Assembly (NCBI GenBank): GCA_947496375.1
Contig: CANMCY010000010.1
Location: 1 to 64,000, forward strand
DNA: 64,000 nucleotides
Direction of reading: 5' to 3'
Source of the DNA: Flavobacteriales bacterium
GTDB taxonomy: Bacteria > Bacteroidota > Bacteroidia > NS11-12g > UBA955
The position numbers and the translations under genes are program-made. The notes beneath the pieces are model-generated. The model did no database searches. It was given only the letters and a program-made list of their open reading frames with translations, and was not told where the DNA came from. Positions 8,818 through 15,997 of the stretch are shown one piece after another; the stretch's first letter is position 1, and every line of letters begins with the position of its first letter.

Positions 8818-9229
8818 TAAACTCCAATACATTGATATACAACACCCCACCTGCTGCCGACAACGTAGTTCCGGCAGGAATCCACATGGGCGTTTTTTGC
8901 TCCCAAATTACCAAATTGGGCGAAGTAGCTGCTACCCCTTGACTGCCCGCCTGATAGGTTACCGTCCCTGTAAATCGCTGTGCCCTTACCCCTATTTTGT
9001 TTCCATTCAGTATAATTGAATCTGTAATATTAATGGCGGTGCTACCGGTAGGACAATTTGCCGGAGGCAGCTTATATACAAAACTCTCTATCTTCCATAC
9101 CTTGCCGGAAGGCACTGTATCCCTTTTACTGTCTATCAGCTTAGACTTGCCAAACTGCAAATTTTGCGCATGCACCTTAACAACGCATACAGAAATAAAA
9201 AAAACAGCTATTAAACGTAACGTCTTCAT
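8804..9229 (-). CDS. Array paralog P4
   Basis: 141 residues with a clear signal peptide (MKTLRLIAVFFISVCVVKVHAQ). Mature start NLQFGKSKLIDSKRDTVP; Cys in ANCPTGST; loop TGTVTYQAGSQGVAAT followed by the unusual SPNLVIWEQ in place of PEF. Near the end AAGGVLYINVLEF replaces the common AGRGVLYIS. The end is LEFNETP. It sits 8 bp downstream of P5. Confidence 0.85.
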   Translation of the reverse strand: MKTLRLIAVFFISVCVVKVHAQNLQFGKSKLIDSKRDTVPSGKVWKIESFVYKLPPANCPTGSTAINITDSIILNGNKIGVRAQRFTGTVTYQAGSQGVAATSPNLVIWEQKTPMWIPAGTTLSAAGGVLYINVLEFNETP

Positions 9230-9237
9230 TTCTGGAA

Positions 9238-9648
9238 TTATGGTACCTCTTTAAACTCAATCACATTAATAAATTTCACGCCTCGGCCCGCCGACAGCGT
9301 GGCCCCTGCCGGTAGCCACATGGGCGTTGTTTGCTGCCAAAGTATGTATTGTGGTGAAATGGCTCCCCAAGAATTGGATGACGGTCCGTACATACGCTGT
9401 GTTCTCACGGCCATTCTGTGACCATTTAGTACGATAGAATCATCAATATTGACAACAGAATAGCTGCCGGGACAGTTGGCCATGGTATTGGAAAAAATAA
9501 ACCCTTCAACCTTCCAGGCCCTACCTGAAGGAACAGTATCCACCTTGCTGTCAATCAACTTGGATTTCCCATATTGGAGGTTTTGAGAATACAACCCCAT
9601 GGCAAAGACCATCATTAACAAACTGCAAAATATATGTTTTTTCATCAT
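9238..9648 (-). CDS. Array paralog P5
   Basis: 136 residues. Signal peptide MMKKHIFCSLLMMVFAMGLYSQ, then NLQYGKSKLIDSKVDTVP. With P6 it forms a distinct pair: NLQYGK instead of NLQFGK, KVDTVP instead of KTDTVP, RAWKVEGF instead of KVWKIESF, and a short loop (YGPSSNSWGAIS) before PQYILWQQ. Cys in ANCPGS. End IEFKEVP. The shared deviations suggest P5 and P6 arose by a recent duplication within the array. Confidence 0.85.
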   Translation of the reverse strand: MMKKHIFCSLLMMVFAMGLYSQNLQYGKSKLIDSKVDTVPSGRAWKVEGFIFSNTMANCPGSYSVVNIDDSIVLNGHRMAVRTQRMYGPSSNSWGAISPQYILWQQTTPMWLPAGATLSAGRGVKFINVIEFKEVP

Positions 9649-9663
9649 GCGTAAATTCTGTGA

Positions 9664-10068
9664 TTATGGCGACTCTTTAAATTCTATTATATTGATATAA
9701 CTCACACCACGGCCGGCTGCCAGCGTAGTGCCTGCAGGCAACCAAAGTGGTGTTTCCTGCTTCCATATTAAATATGTGGGAGCGGTAGAACCACGTGAAG
9801 TGTAAGTAGGTCCGAAAAATCGCTGGGCCCTCACCGCAAAATTATTTCCATTCAAGAGAATTGAATCAGTAATATTTACCTCGGTTGAACTGCTGGGACA
9901 GTTAGCTATGCTATTCGTAAAGACGAATCCCTCCAGCTTCCATGCTCTCCCTGTTGGAACCGTATCCACCTTACTGTCTATCAGCTTGGCCTTTCCATAC
10001 TGCAGATTTTGGGCAGATAATGCGGTTATTCCCAAAGTAGTTACGATAAATACAATTAGCATTCTCAT
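9664..10068 (-). CDS. Array paralog P6
   Basis: 134 residues. Signal peptide MRMLIVFIVTTLGITALSAQ, then NLQYGKAKLIDSKVDTVP. It pairs with P5 (see there) in RAWKLEGF and in the short loop, here FGPTYTSRGSTA before PTYLIWKQETPLWLP. Cys in ANCPSSST. End IEFKESP. The WKQ variant also appears in the outlying P14. Confidence 0.85.
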   Translation of the reverse strand: MRMLIVFIVTTLGITALSAQNLQYGKAKLIDSKVDTVPTGRAWKLEGFVFTNSIANCPSSSTEVNITDSILLNGNNFAVRAQRFFGPTYTSRGSTAPTYLIWKQETPLWLPAGTTLAAGRGVSYINIIEFKESP

Positions 10069-10082
10069 AGTTTACAACGCTT

Positions 10083-10532
10083 TTAAGGGGCCTCTTTAAA
10101 TTCCAGCACACTGATATATAGCACGCCCCTACCCGCAGACAACGTGGTACCTGCAGGTAGCCAAAGTGGTGTCTTTTGCTCCCATAATAAATACTCGGGA
10201 GCCAGGGATGTACCCCATCCCCTAAGGTCTTCTACCCCGGAAAAACGCTGTGCCCGCACCGCCATTTTGTTGCCGTTCAACACAATGGAATCTGTAATAT
10301 TCACCACAGATCCACCAGTTGGGCAATTTGCCAGACTTTTACTGTAGGTAAAATTTTCTATCTTCCATATTTTCCCAACCGGAACCGTGTCCGTCTTACT
10401 GTCGATGAGCTTGGTTCTTCCGAATTGCAGGTTTTGGGCAGATAAACGGGTGCCCATGCCTAGAACCAACAACATGATCATATACCTAAAAAAGAGCATA
10501 AAACGGTGTAGCTTCCCGATATATTCAACCAT
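10083..10532 (-). CDS. Array paralog P7
   Basis: 149 residues from the ATG at 10532, 7 bp after P8 ends. Other in-frame ATGs at 10550, 10538 and 10499 exist; 10499 would give a shorter signal peptide (MLFFRYMIMLLVLGMGTRLSAQ). Mature start NLQFGRTKLIDSKTDTVP; Cys in ANCPTGGS; loop SGVEDLRGWGTSLA before PEYLLWEQ; end LEFKEAP. A 44-bp stretch (10396-10439) is identical to P8. Confidence 0.82.
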   Translation of the reverse strand: MVEYIGKLHRFMLFFRYMIMLLVLGMGTRLSAQNLQFGRTKLIDSKTDTVPVGKIWKIENFTYSKSLANCPTGGSVVNITDSIVLNGNKMAVRAQRFSGVEDLRGWGTSLAPEYLLWEQKTPLWLPAGTTLSAGRGVLYISVLEFKEAP

Positions 10533-10539
10533 AAACATA

Positions 10540-10959
10540 TTATGGAACATCTTTAAACTCTAATATACTAATATACAACACACCTCGACCTGCCGCAAGC
10601 GTAGTCCCCGCAGGAAGCCACATGGGCGTTTTTTGCTCCCATACCAGAAACTCCGGTGAGGGTGATGTGTTCCAGTTACGCCAATCAACCAGCCCTGCAA
10701 AGCGCTGTGCCCGCACCGATAGCTTATTGCCATTCAGCACAATCGAGTCTGAAATGTTGACCGTTGCCCCACTGCCCGGACAGTCAGCCAGCGTCTTGGA
10801 ATATACGAAGCTCTCAATCTTCCATATTTTACCACTGGGTACGGTATCCGTTTTACTGTCGATGAGCTTGGTTCTTCCGAATTGCAGGTTTTGGGCCTGG
10901 ATAGTTCCATAGCTTAACAATAAAACCGGTAAAAAAAATGCCATTAGTCGCTCTTTCAT
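10540..10959 (-). CDS. Array paralog P8
   Basis: 139 residues from the ATG at 10959, chosen for its compact signal peptide (MKERLMAFFLPVLLLSYGTI); an in-frame ATG at 10995 would add 12 residues. Mature start NLQFGRTKLIDSKTDTVP, identical to P7 at protein level and over 44 bp of DNA. Cys in ADCPGSGA; loop AGLVDWRNWNTSPS before PEFLVWEQ; end LEFKDVP. Confidence 0.84.
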   Translation of the reverse strand: MKERLMAFFLPVLLLSYGTIQAQNLQFGRTKLIDSKTDTVPSGKIWKIESFVYSKTLADCPGSGATVNISDSIVLNGNKLSVRAQRFAGLVDWRNWNTSPSPEFLVWEQKTPMWLPAGTTLAAGRGVLYISILEFKDVP

Positions 10960-11007
10960 TCTGCAAACTAGGTTATTATTCGTAAATGTGCTCACTTAAA
11001 ATTGCTA

Positions 11008-11427
11008 TTACGGCACATCATTAAACTCCAATACACTAATATATAACACACCACGGCCCGCGGCCAAAGTGGTTCCTGAGGGCAGCCACATGGGCGTTTT
11101 CTGCTCCCAAAGAAAAAACTCCGGCGACCAGGCATACCCGTAGCGCCAGTTATCATGCAGACCAGAAAATCGCTGTACCCTCACAGCAAGTTTGTTCCCA
11201 TTGATGGCGATTGAATCGGAGATATTAACATTGGAGGCCCCGGTAGGACAATCCGGTGCAGTTTTTGAAAAAATAAAACTCTCTACCTTCCACACCTTAC
11301 CGGCAGGAACCGTATCGGTTTTACTTTCGATGAGCTTAGTTTTCCCAAATTGCAGGTTTTGCCCTTTCAAAGCCATCCCTGACAACATCAGCACCAAGAC
11401 TGTAATTAATCTTATTTTTGTATGCAT
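11008..11427 (-). CDS. Array paralog P9
   Basis: 139 residues. Signal peptide MHTKIRLITVLVLMLSGMALKGQ, then NLQFGKTKLIESKTDTVP. Cys in PDCPTGAS; loop SGLHDNWRYGYAWS before PEFFLWEQ; end LEFNDVP. It begins a subgroup (P9-P13) whose loops start SGL(H/Y/F). The gap to P8 is the longest within the array proper (48 bp with the chosen P8 start). Confidence 0.85.
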   Translation of the reverse strand: MHTKIRLITVLVLMLSGMALKGQNLQFGKTKLIESKTDTVPAGKVWKVESFIFSKTAPDCPTGASNVNISDSIAINGNKLAVRVQRFSGLHDNWRYGYAWSPEFFLWEQKTPMWLPSGTTLAAGRGVLYISVLEFNDVP

Positions 11428-11433
11428 AAAACT

Positions 11434-11883
11434 TTAAGGGGTTTCATTAAACTCCAGAACACTGAGGTAAAAAACACCGCGACCTGCCGCCAACGTAGAC
11501 CCCGCCGGCAACCACATGGGCAGCTTTTGTTCCCATACCAAAAATTCAGGAGCATGGGCAAAACGATAAGTTGTGTTTTCATACAACCCTGAAAAACGCT
11601 GCGCCCGCACCATCATTTTGGTTCCGTCCAGCGCAATAGAATCTGAAATATTGATGGAAACACCGCTTGTGGGACAGGTAACAATGCCTTGCTTATATAT
11701 GATGGTCTCTACCTTCCAAACCTTTCCTGTGGGTACAGTATCTGTTTTGCTTCCAATTAGTCTGGTTTTGCCAAACTGCAGATTCTGGGAATAGGCAGAA
11801 CCGACAAGAAATAAACCCGTCAACAACATTATCGCTTTGTATATTTTTTGCACAATGATTGTGTTTTGTTTGTTTTTAAACAT
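11434..11883 (-). CDS. Array paralog P10
   Basis: 149 residues with a long n-region before the hydrophobic stretch (signal ends LFLVGSAYSQ). The ATG overlaps the stop of P11 as TAATG. Mature start NLQFGKTRLIGSKTDTVP. It carries VETIIYKQGIVTCPTSG where most copies have VESFVYSK. Loop SGLYENTTYRFAHA before PEFLVWEQKLPMWLP; end LEFNETP. Confidence 0.85.
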   Translation of the reverse strand: MFKNKQNTIIVQKIYKAIMLLTGLFLVGSAYSQNLQFGKTRLIGSKTDTVPTGKVWKVETIIYKQGIVTCPTSGVSINISDSIALDGTKMMVRAQRFSGLYENTTYRFAHAPEFLVWEQKLPMWLPAGSTLAAGRGVFYLSVLEFNETP

Positions 11884-12323
11884 TAAGGTGATTCCTTAAA
11901 CTCCAGCACGCTAATATACATTACACCCCTGCCAGCAGCGATGGTAGTGCCGGTCGGAAGCCACATCGGGGTTTTTTGTTCCCACAGAAAAAACTCAGGA
12001 CCCCACGTATGATTGCTCCATGCCTGATGTAAACCCGAAAACCGCTGTGCCCTCACCATCAGATTTCTGCCGTTTAATATGATAGAATCCGAAATATTTA
12101 GGGATGTATTGGAGGTAGGACAAACGGCAATAGACTGCGAATACACAAAACTTTCTATCTTCCATACTTTGCCTGCCGGCACGGTATCGGTTTTGCTATC
12201 GATAAACTTGGTTTTACCAAACTGCAGGTTCTGTGCGACAAGATTTTGGCTTACAACCAACAATCCCATCAGCAGGGCGGATTTAAGCAATATCAGTATG
12301 CTATTTCTCATCGGTTTATTCAT
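11883..12323 (-). CDS. Array paralog P11
   Basis: 146 residues. The signal peptide begins MNKPMRNSILILLKSALL and ends VSQNLVAQ; mature start NLQFGKTKFIDSKTDTVP. Cys in AVCPTSNT; loop SGLHQAWSNHTWG before PEFFLWEQ; AGRGVMYISVLEF instead of GVLYIS; end FKESP. Its TAA stop shares one base with the ATG of P10. Confidence 0.85.
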   Translation of the reverse strand: MNKPMRNSILILLKSALLMGLLVVSQNLVAQNLQFGKTKFIDSKTDTVPAGKVWKIESFVYSQSIAVCPTSNTSLNISDSIILNGRNLMVRAQRFSGLHQAWSNHTWGPEFFLWEQKTPMWLPTGTTIAAGRGVMYISVLEFKESP

Positions 12324-12329
12324 TTTGCA

Positions 12330-12797
12330 TCAAGGGGTTTTCTTAAATTCCAACACACTGAGGTACATTACCCCTCGGCCCGCTGCCACCCTTGTTCCGG
12401 AGGGAAGCCACATGGGCAATTTTTGTTCCCATACGATAAATTCCGGAGAAAACGCTTGTGAACTCCAGCCCGGATGCAAACCCGAGAAACGCTGCGCCCT
12501 CACCATGGTCCCTTTACCGTCTAACATGATTGAATCGGAAATATTAATGTAATTGCTGCTGGTGGGGCAATGGGTAACTCCCTGCGAATACACAATGCTC
12601 TCCACCTTCCAGATCCTGCCAGTAGGTACCGTATCGGTTTTTGAATCCACCATGCGGGCATCCACAAATTCCAGGTTCTGAGCAATCAATCCACCGGCTG
12701 TCATGAATAACAAAAAACATATCAACCCCCTGATACTATTTTTAACAGAAGCTCTCTCACTCCATCTGCGCTGTAATATTGCTTTCATTGACGGCAT
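12330..12797 (-). CDS. Array paralog P12 (diverged N-terminus)
   Basis: 155 residues from the ATG at 12797; an ATG at 12788 or a GTG further in (VKNSIRGLICFLLFMTAGG) are alternatives, the latter resembling the possible P3 GTG start. Unlike its neighbours the mature protein begins NLEFVDARMVDSKTDTVP rather than NLQFGKTKL. Cys in THCPTSSN; loop SGLHPGWSSQAFS before PEFIVWEQKLPMWLP; end LEFKKTP, the only copy with Lys-Lys there. Confidence 0.83.
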   Translation of the reverse strand: MPSMKAILQRRWSERASVKNSIRGLICFLLFMTAGGLIAQNLEFVDARMVDSKTDTVPTGRIWKVESIVYSQGVTHCPTSSNYINISDSIMLDGKGTMVRAQRFSGLHPGWSSQAFSPEFIVWEQKLPMWLPSGTRVAAGRGVMYLSVLEFKKTP

Positions 12798-12802
12798 TTA
12801 CA

Positions 12803-13216
12803 TCAGGGCGCTTCATTAAATTCCAGGATGCTGATATACATTACTCCCCGGCCGGCGGCAAGGGTTGTACCGGCCGGCAGCCACAATGGTGTTTTCTGCT
12901 CCCAAAGAAAGAATTCCGGGGCCCATGCGTAATTATCCCAGGAGTTTTCAAACAACCCCGAAAAGCGCTGTGCCCTTACCATCATTTTATTTCCGTTAAA
13001 AACAATCGAATCCGAAATATTCAGCGTGGTTCCGCTGGTTGGGCAGTTAACGATGGCCTGAGAATACACAAAACCTTCCATTTTCCAGATCTTGCCTTTG
13101 GGCACGGTGTCGGTTTTGGTATCGATAAGCTTGGTCTTCCCAAATTGTAGATTCTGAGCACCCAGTCCGGAAACTGCTGAAATAAAAAACACCCAAACAA
13201 GTAGCTTCGTCGACAT
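12803..13216 (-). CDS. Array paralog P13
   Basis: 137 residues from the ATG at 13216, 13 bp after fiber B ends; an upstream in-frame ATG at 13321 lies inside fiber B and would bury the signal peptide (MSTKLLVWVFFISAVSGLG). Mature start NLQFGKTKLIDTKTDTVP; VPKGKIWKMEGF; Cys in VNCPTSGT; loop SGLFENSWDNYAWA before PEFFLWEQKTPLWLP; end LEFNEAP. Confidence 0.85.
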   Translation of the reverse strand: MSTKLLVWVFFISAVSGLGAQNLQFGKTKLIDTKTDTVPKGKIWKMEGFVYSQAIVNCPTSGTTLNISDSIVFNGNKMMVRAQRFSGLFENSWDNYAWAPEFFLWEQKTPLWLPAGTTLAAGRGVMYISILEFNEAP

Positions 13217-13229
13217 GATGCGAACGGGA

Positions 13230-14528
13230 TTAAAATCCTTGGGTAGTGTAAATGAGGGTGTTGCTGCTGCCCCCGCCACTGCCACTTCCCGAACTGAGGC
13301 GTATCCAGGCCGTACCTTCATAATAGTAGAAACCGCCGGTTTTATCCGTTTGGAAAACCAGCAAGCCCGTAGCCGGTTTGCTAATCAACAAACGCTGTGC
13401 CTCCGTCATTCGGGGAAACAAAACACCCTTGGTAGTAGAGTTCACCTGAAATGCTGCGGTAGAATCTACCGTTGAAGTTCCAATCCCCACGCTGCCTTTA
13501 TTGTAGTAGGTGGTGGTTTTGGCCTGCTTCCAGTGCGTTGTATCGCCATCTGCCACATCAAAACTCACCTTATTGCCCTTGCTGATGCGTATGGTGCGCT
13601 CCAGTTTATTGGTATCGATGGCCAGGGTCTGCGAATCCGCATCGGTAACGGTTCCACCTCCAATGCTCAGGGATATCTGATCTCCCTTTTTGGTCAATAC
13701 CTGTAACTCGTTCACAGCACTGCTGTCGGGCAAGTTGATTATGCCTCCTCCTTGGTTGAGAATAACTCTTCCTCCAATGCGGGTAATGCTTTGCAATTCG
13801 TTGGTGGAACTGCTGTCCGGAAGGGTGATTACCCCTCCGCCCATGCTCAAAGATATTCTGCCACCGGTTCTGATGATGCTCTGCAATTCATTCACAGCAC
13901 TGGAATCGGGAAGACTAACCATTCCGCCATTCAAACTCAGCAACAAGCGACCGCCGGTACGGGTAAGCTTTTGAATTTCATTGGTTGCAACACTGTCTCC
14001 ATCCGAAACTGAGAATAAAATGGGCTGATAACCGCCTAGCTTGAGCTGCCTGTTGTTGCCAATCACTTTCAACTGCAGTGAATCTGCACTGCTGCCCGAA
14101 GACAAGGCATAAGGAACGCTCCAGAACTGGGTAGTACCCATGTCTGTGTAGACAGGTTTCCAGCCCCAGCGAGGAATGGAAGGAGTAACGCATATTTTCA
14201 GGTTGAAGAAGTATTTGTCGCTGCCCCAGGGAATGTCCACAATCTTTTTGTAAAGACCTGCCAAGTAGGTTCCCTGACCCACAATAACCGTAAACATGGC
14301 GTCAGCATTGCTGTTCACCTTGTGTTCATCGCGATACATCACGGTTCCGGTGGCACTGCCCTTGTGAATGGTGGTTTGCACCAAGATGCTGCGCTTGGCA
14401 GCCAGATTGCCACTTCCATCCCGGGCTACCGCCTGGTAAATCATTCCGTTAGGCGATGTTGTCTGTGCCTTTACATTTTCGGCTCCCACAAGCCAAAAGA
14501 GCACAAAAAATGGTATTATTCTTTTCAT
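13230..14528 (-). CDS. Fiber-like secreted protein with four 30-residue repeats, headless (fiber B)
   Basis: 432 residues, a paralog of fiber A. Signal peptide (1-22, ...AENVKAQ); the same N-terminal domain (PNGMIYQAVARDGSGN, about 26-150); four 30-residue repeats (183-302); GVLFPRMTEAQ...TGLLVFQTD...YYYEGTAWIRL; then a short Gly/Ser tail SGSGSGGGSS ending LIYTTQGF. The large C-terminal domain of fiber A is missing; whether it was lost or never present cannot be told here. It lies between P14 and P13, so fibers and small paralogs are interleaved and probably co-expressed. Confidence 0.8.
   Translation of the reverse strand: MKRIIPFFVLFWLVGAENVKAQTTSPNGMIYQAVARDGSGNLAAKRSILVQTTIHKGSATGTVMYRDEHKVNSNADAMFTVIVGQGTYLAGLYKKIVDIPWGSDKYFFNLKICVTPSIPRWGWKPVYTDMGTTQFWSVPYALSSGSSADSLQLKVIGNNRQLKLGGYQPILFSVSDGDSVATNEIQKLTRTGGRLLLSLNGGMVSLPDSSAVNELQSIIRTGGRISLSMGGGVITLPDSSSTNELQSITRIGGRVILNQGGGIINLPDSSAVNELQVLTKKGDQISLSIGGGTVTDADSQTLAIDTNKLERTIRISKGNKVSFDVADGDTTHWKQAKTTTYYNKGSVGIGTSTVDSTAAFQVNSTTKGVLFPRMTEAQRLLISKPATGLLVFQTDKTGGFYYYEGTAWIRLSSGSGSGGGSSNTLIYTTQGF
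13623..13982 (-). repeat. Four 90-bp coding repeats in fiber B
   Basis: Residues 183-302 are four 30-residue units beginning NEIQKLTR, NELQSIIR, NELQSITR and NELQVLTK, in the same order and phase as in fiber A. The first and last units of the two fibers match each other better than they match their own internal units, so the four-unit array predates the duplication of the fiber gene. Confidence 0.9.
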
Positions 14529-14567
14529 TTTATTAGTGTTTTATTAGTATTTTATTGGTGTTTTTAA

Positions 14568-14951
14568 TTACGGTACCTCTTTAAATTCGATTATACTGAC
14601 ATATTTAACCCCCACATCCGCTTTCACAATGGTTCCTGAGGGCAGCCAAATCGGTAAATCCTGTTTCCAAAAAAAGTGATCAATGTTGCCAGCGTCAATG
14701 CGGTGCGCCCTTACCACAAAAGCATCCCCATTTACAATGATTTTATCGTCCTCACCCCACGAAAGATTGGGATAAGTGCAAAGATTGCGGCTAAACAGAA
14801 AACTCTCTATTTTCCATACCCGGCCCGTAGGAACCGTATCGGCAGTAGAAGAAACCAGCTTGGCTTTGCTAAACTGAAGATTTTGAGCATTGGATTCGGA
14901 AACCATGCAGCCGATCATCAAAACCATGAATATTCTTAGGATGTTACTCAT
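14568..14951 (-). CDS. Array paralog P14 (short, most diverged)
   Basis: 127 residues, signal peptide MSNILRIFMVLMIGCMVSES. Mature start NLQFSKAKLVSSTADTVP. It keeps VPTGRVWKIESFLFSR, VRAHR, WKQDLPIWLPSGT and the LEF-type end (IIEFKEVP). The Cys-Pro motif is altered (CTYPNL), NISDSI is replaced by WGEDDKI, and the loop is nearly absent (IDAGNIDHFFWKQ). It lies apart from the other 13, on the promoter-proximal side of fiber B, and could represent the unelaborated ancestral form. Confidence 0.8.
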   Translation of the reverse strand: MSNILRIFMVLMIGCMVSESNAQNLQFSKAKLVSSTADTVPTGRVWKIESFLFSRNLCTYPNLSWGEDDKIIVNGDAFVVRAHRIDAGNIDHFFWKQDLPIWLPSGTIVKADVGVKYVSIIEFKEVP

Positions 14952-14962
14952 TTCTGCCGGGA

Positions 14963-15478
14963 TTATGATTTCAGCTTAATCACAGAAAAAACTCGGTTCA
15001 ACCCCTCTGCTCCGGTAACCTTCACAAAATAATTACCCTCGGCATGCGCTGCAATCGATATACTTATTCGCTGAATGTCAGACAACTCCACATTCATACT
15101 TTTGATAAAGCGACCCGTATTGTCATAGATTTCCACCCCGGTAATTCCTGAACCCTCGAGCCAGTATTGGCCAAAACCCGGGTTGGGATACAGGCGCAAA
15201 TCCGATACCTCAGGCACTTCTATGCAGTTTTCCCTGAAATTGCCGGCGGCATTATACAGTTCTGATTGTCCGTAGATATGGCCACCCTGAACCATGATGC
15301 ATCGGGTACGGCTGTCTTGACACACGATGGCACCACCTGAATTGGCGCTTGTACTATCGGATATGGCAAATGAAGCAAAACCGCCAAACACCAGTGTCTG
15401 GGCATTAACAGCCGAGAACATTGAAAACAGCAGCCCGATGAGAATGATGTTATTTCGCACGGTAATGAATTTGTACAT
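14963..15478 (-). CDS. Secreted protein with T9SS type A sorting domain
   Basis: 171 residues from the ATG at 15478, overlapping the upstream lipoprotein gene by 29 bp. Signal peptide (MYKFITVRNNIILIGLLFSM...NAQ), a short central region with three Cys (VCQDSRTRC, ENC) and a C-terminal Por-secretion domain: LRLYPNPGFGQYWLEG, VEIYDNTGRFI, GNYFVKVTG, VFSVIKLKS. The domain should direct export through the type IX system and surface attachment. It is the only product in this operon with a recognisable T9SS signal. The central part matches no family I know. Confidence 0.8.
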   Translation of the reverse strand: MYKFITVRNNIILIGLLFSMFSAVNAQTLVFGGFASFAISDSTSANSGGAIVCQDSRTRCIMVQGGHIYGQSELYNAAGNFRENCIEVPEVSDLRLYPNPGFGQYWLEGSGITGVEIYDNTGRFIKSMNVELSDIQRISISIAAHAEGNYFVKVTGAEGLNRVFSVIKLKS

Positions 15479-15866
15479 TGGGATTTCCTGAACCATTGTC
15501 TATTAGCCGCAATACCAGATTGCCTTCCGACAGAGCTTCTACGTTGTAGGTAAACTTTCCGGTTCCGCCAATGGTGATGGTTTCAGTGATTTTATTGGCT
15601 CCTTCGTCGAACTGATACGTACCCCCCATGCCATCAGAATCTACAAAAGTATTGTCGGATTTGTAGGTTATGTTGAAAGCAAGCTCCTCTTCAGATAAGG
15701 TATACAGGGTATCGCTGACATACATTTTTTCCAGTTGCCATGTCTTGGAACCGTCTGACCTGAGCATTTCCGCCCTCGTTAAGTCAGTGGATTTACCATC
15801 CTTGTTACAAGCGGCAAAAACGCCGGAACCAAGCAAACAAATTAGCAGTAAGTAGCTGTATTTCAT
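15450..15866 (-). CDS. Lipocalin-like lipoprotein, first gene of the array operon
   Basis: 138 residues. Lipobox at GVFAAC (lipid-modified Cys about residue 20), then a beta-rich body with SKTWQLEKMYVSD, TYKSDNTF, GGTYQFDEGANKITETITIGG and LVLRLID, as in Bacteroidota lipocalin-like lipoproteins. The ligand is unknown. The start ATG lies 13 bp after a well-formed -33/-7 promoter, so it probably heads a transcript of about 10 kb running to 5743. It overlaps the next gene, supporting co-transcription. Confidence 0.75.
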   Translation of the reverse strand: MKYSYLLLICLLGSGVFAACNKDGKSTDLTRAEMLRSDGSKTWQLEKMYVSDTLYTLSEEELAFNITYKSDNTFVDSDGMGGTYQFDEGANKITETITIGGTGKFTYNVEALSEGNLVLRLIDNGSGNPNVQIHYRAK

Positions 15867-15879
15867 GGTGAATAAACCA

Positions 15880-15908
15880 CAAATATATACAACGGGTTAA
15901 AAAAACAA
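15880..15908 (-). promoter_or_regulatory. Bacteroidota-type promoter of the 5.7-15.9 kb operon
   Basis: On the minus strand TTG (15908-15906), an 18-nt spacer and TATATTTG (15887-15880) match the -33/-7 consensus (TTG/TTTG, about 19-20 nt, TAnnTTTG). No other gap in the operon is long enough for an obvious internal promoter. Confidence 0.75.
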
Positions 15909-15997
15909 GTTATTAAAATGTTGTGTATTCAAATCATAAGGTAATGCGCCAACGGTGCCAACCTCGCCGAGCTACACCACGCGATATTTCCGCAACC

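Noticed and set aside
12803-13321. 172-residue version of P13 starting at 13321
   Set aside because: The extra 35 residues lie inside fiber B, are unrelated to other copies and precede an internal signal peptide.
7473-14951. Diversity-generating retroelement as source of the variable loops
   Set aside because: No reverse transcriptase, template repeat or adenine-biased pattern is present in the window; variation is between gene copies, not within one target.
5743-15866. Prophage tail or contractile injection system
   Set aside because: The fibers resemble tail-fiber-like proteins, but no sheath, tube, baseplate, capsid or terminase gene is near, and every product has a Sec signal peptide.
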